A stretch of 64,000 nt of DNA from Burkholderia sp. lig30 (lineage in GTDB: Bacteria > Pseudomonadota > Gammaproteobacteria > Burkholderiales > Burkholderiaceae): positions 16,645-80,644 of the forward strand of contig NZ_JGVW01000059.1 in the NCBI RefSeq assembly GCF_000687455.2, written 5' to 3'. A model generated the notes under the pieces. The model was not told the DNA's origin. It ran no database searches and was given only the letters and a program-made list of their open reading frames with translations. Of the stretch, positions 63,960 to 64,000 are shown one piece after another (within the stretch, counting starts at the first letter, position 1; each line of letters begins with the position of its first letter). The position numbers were made by a program, and so were the translations under genes.

Positions 63960-64000
63960 GCCGGTTTTCACGTCCCCGCACGTCCCCCTCCCCCGCGCCC

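Overview
The window is a GC-rich, densely packed chromosomal segment of a beta-proteobacterium, most likely a Burkholderia (cepacia-complex-like) main chromosome. Support comes from the housekeeping set (dnaE, purT, ftsK with a huge Ala/Pro linker, phaZ, rsxB-nth, tal, ubiC-htpG, parC-parE, uup), the codon bias, and T6SS-related accessory genes. It starts inside dnaE, whose 3' end lies outside, and ends just after a tRNA-Arg(CCU) gene.

Layout. 1-5.3 kb: dnaE (minus), then trhO and gluQRS, both acting on tRNA position 34. 5.3-7.4 kb: a lower-GC insert with an Hcp remnant and a minus-strand PAAR / Tae4-like amidase / two-paralogue membrane-protein cassette, read as an orphan type VI secretion effector-immunity island. 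7.6-16.5 kb: rhlE, an MliC-like lysozyme inhibitor, purT, a META lipoprotein and ftsK. 16.8-25.5 kb: GH15 glucoamylase-like enzyme, phaZ, a TetR regulator, rsxB-nth, a DMT exporter, a DUF1841 gene and two monohaem cytochromes c. 25.7-34.9 kb: MoxR/GNAT/VWA cluster, benE, tal, a VOC protein, a DUF3311 plus sodium:solute symporter pair, a spermidine-synthase-like methyltransferase and yjdM.

35.2-42.8 kb is a mosaic accessory region. It lies between a fragment of a mug-family DNA glycosylase gene and the intact gene. Inside are a RidA/hydrolase/MFS/GntR-FCD catabolic module, further mug fragments, one decayed and one intact copy of a lipoprotein locus, and an AT-rich secreted-protein gene. The pattern suggests repeated tandem duplication and insertion at the mug 3' end.

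42.8-56 kb: ubiC and htpG, the latter behind an excellent sigma-32 heat-shock promoter. Next comes a second probable T6SS pair, a DUF2778/L,D-transpeptidase-like effector with a small membrane protein. It is followed by a MocR regulator divergent from an EamA exporter, an aminotransferase-RidA-PhzF operon, a GGDEF-EAL protein, chrA and a CopD-like membrane protein. 56.1-64 kb: parC, parE (with a cluster of DnaA-box-like sites upstream), uup, a DUF4399 protein, rubredoxin and tRNA-Arg.

The most interesting content is the two orphan T6SS toxin cassettes with unrecognised membrane immunity candidates, the Hcp and effector fossils beside them, and the mug-anchored duplication mosaic. Family assignments were made by reading motifs; no database search was possible.
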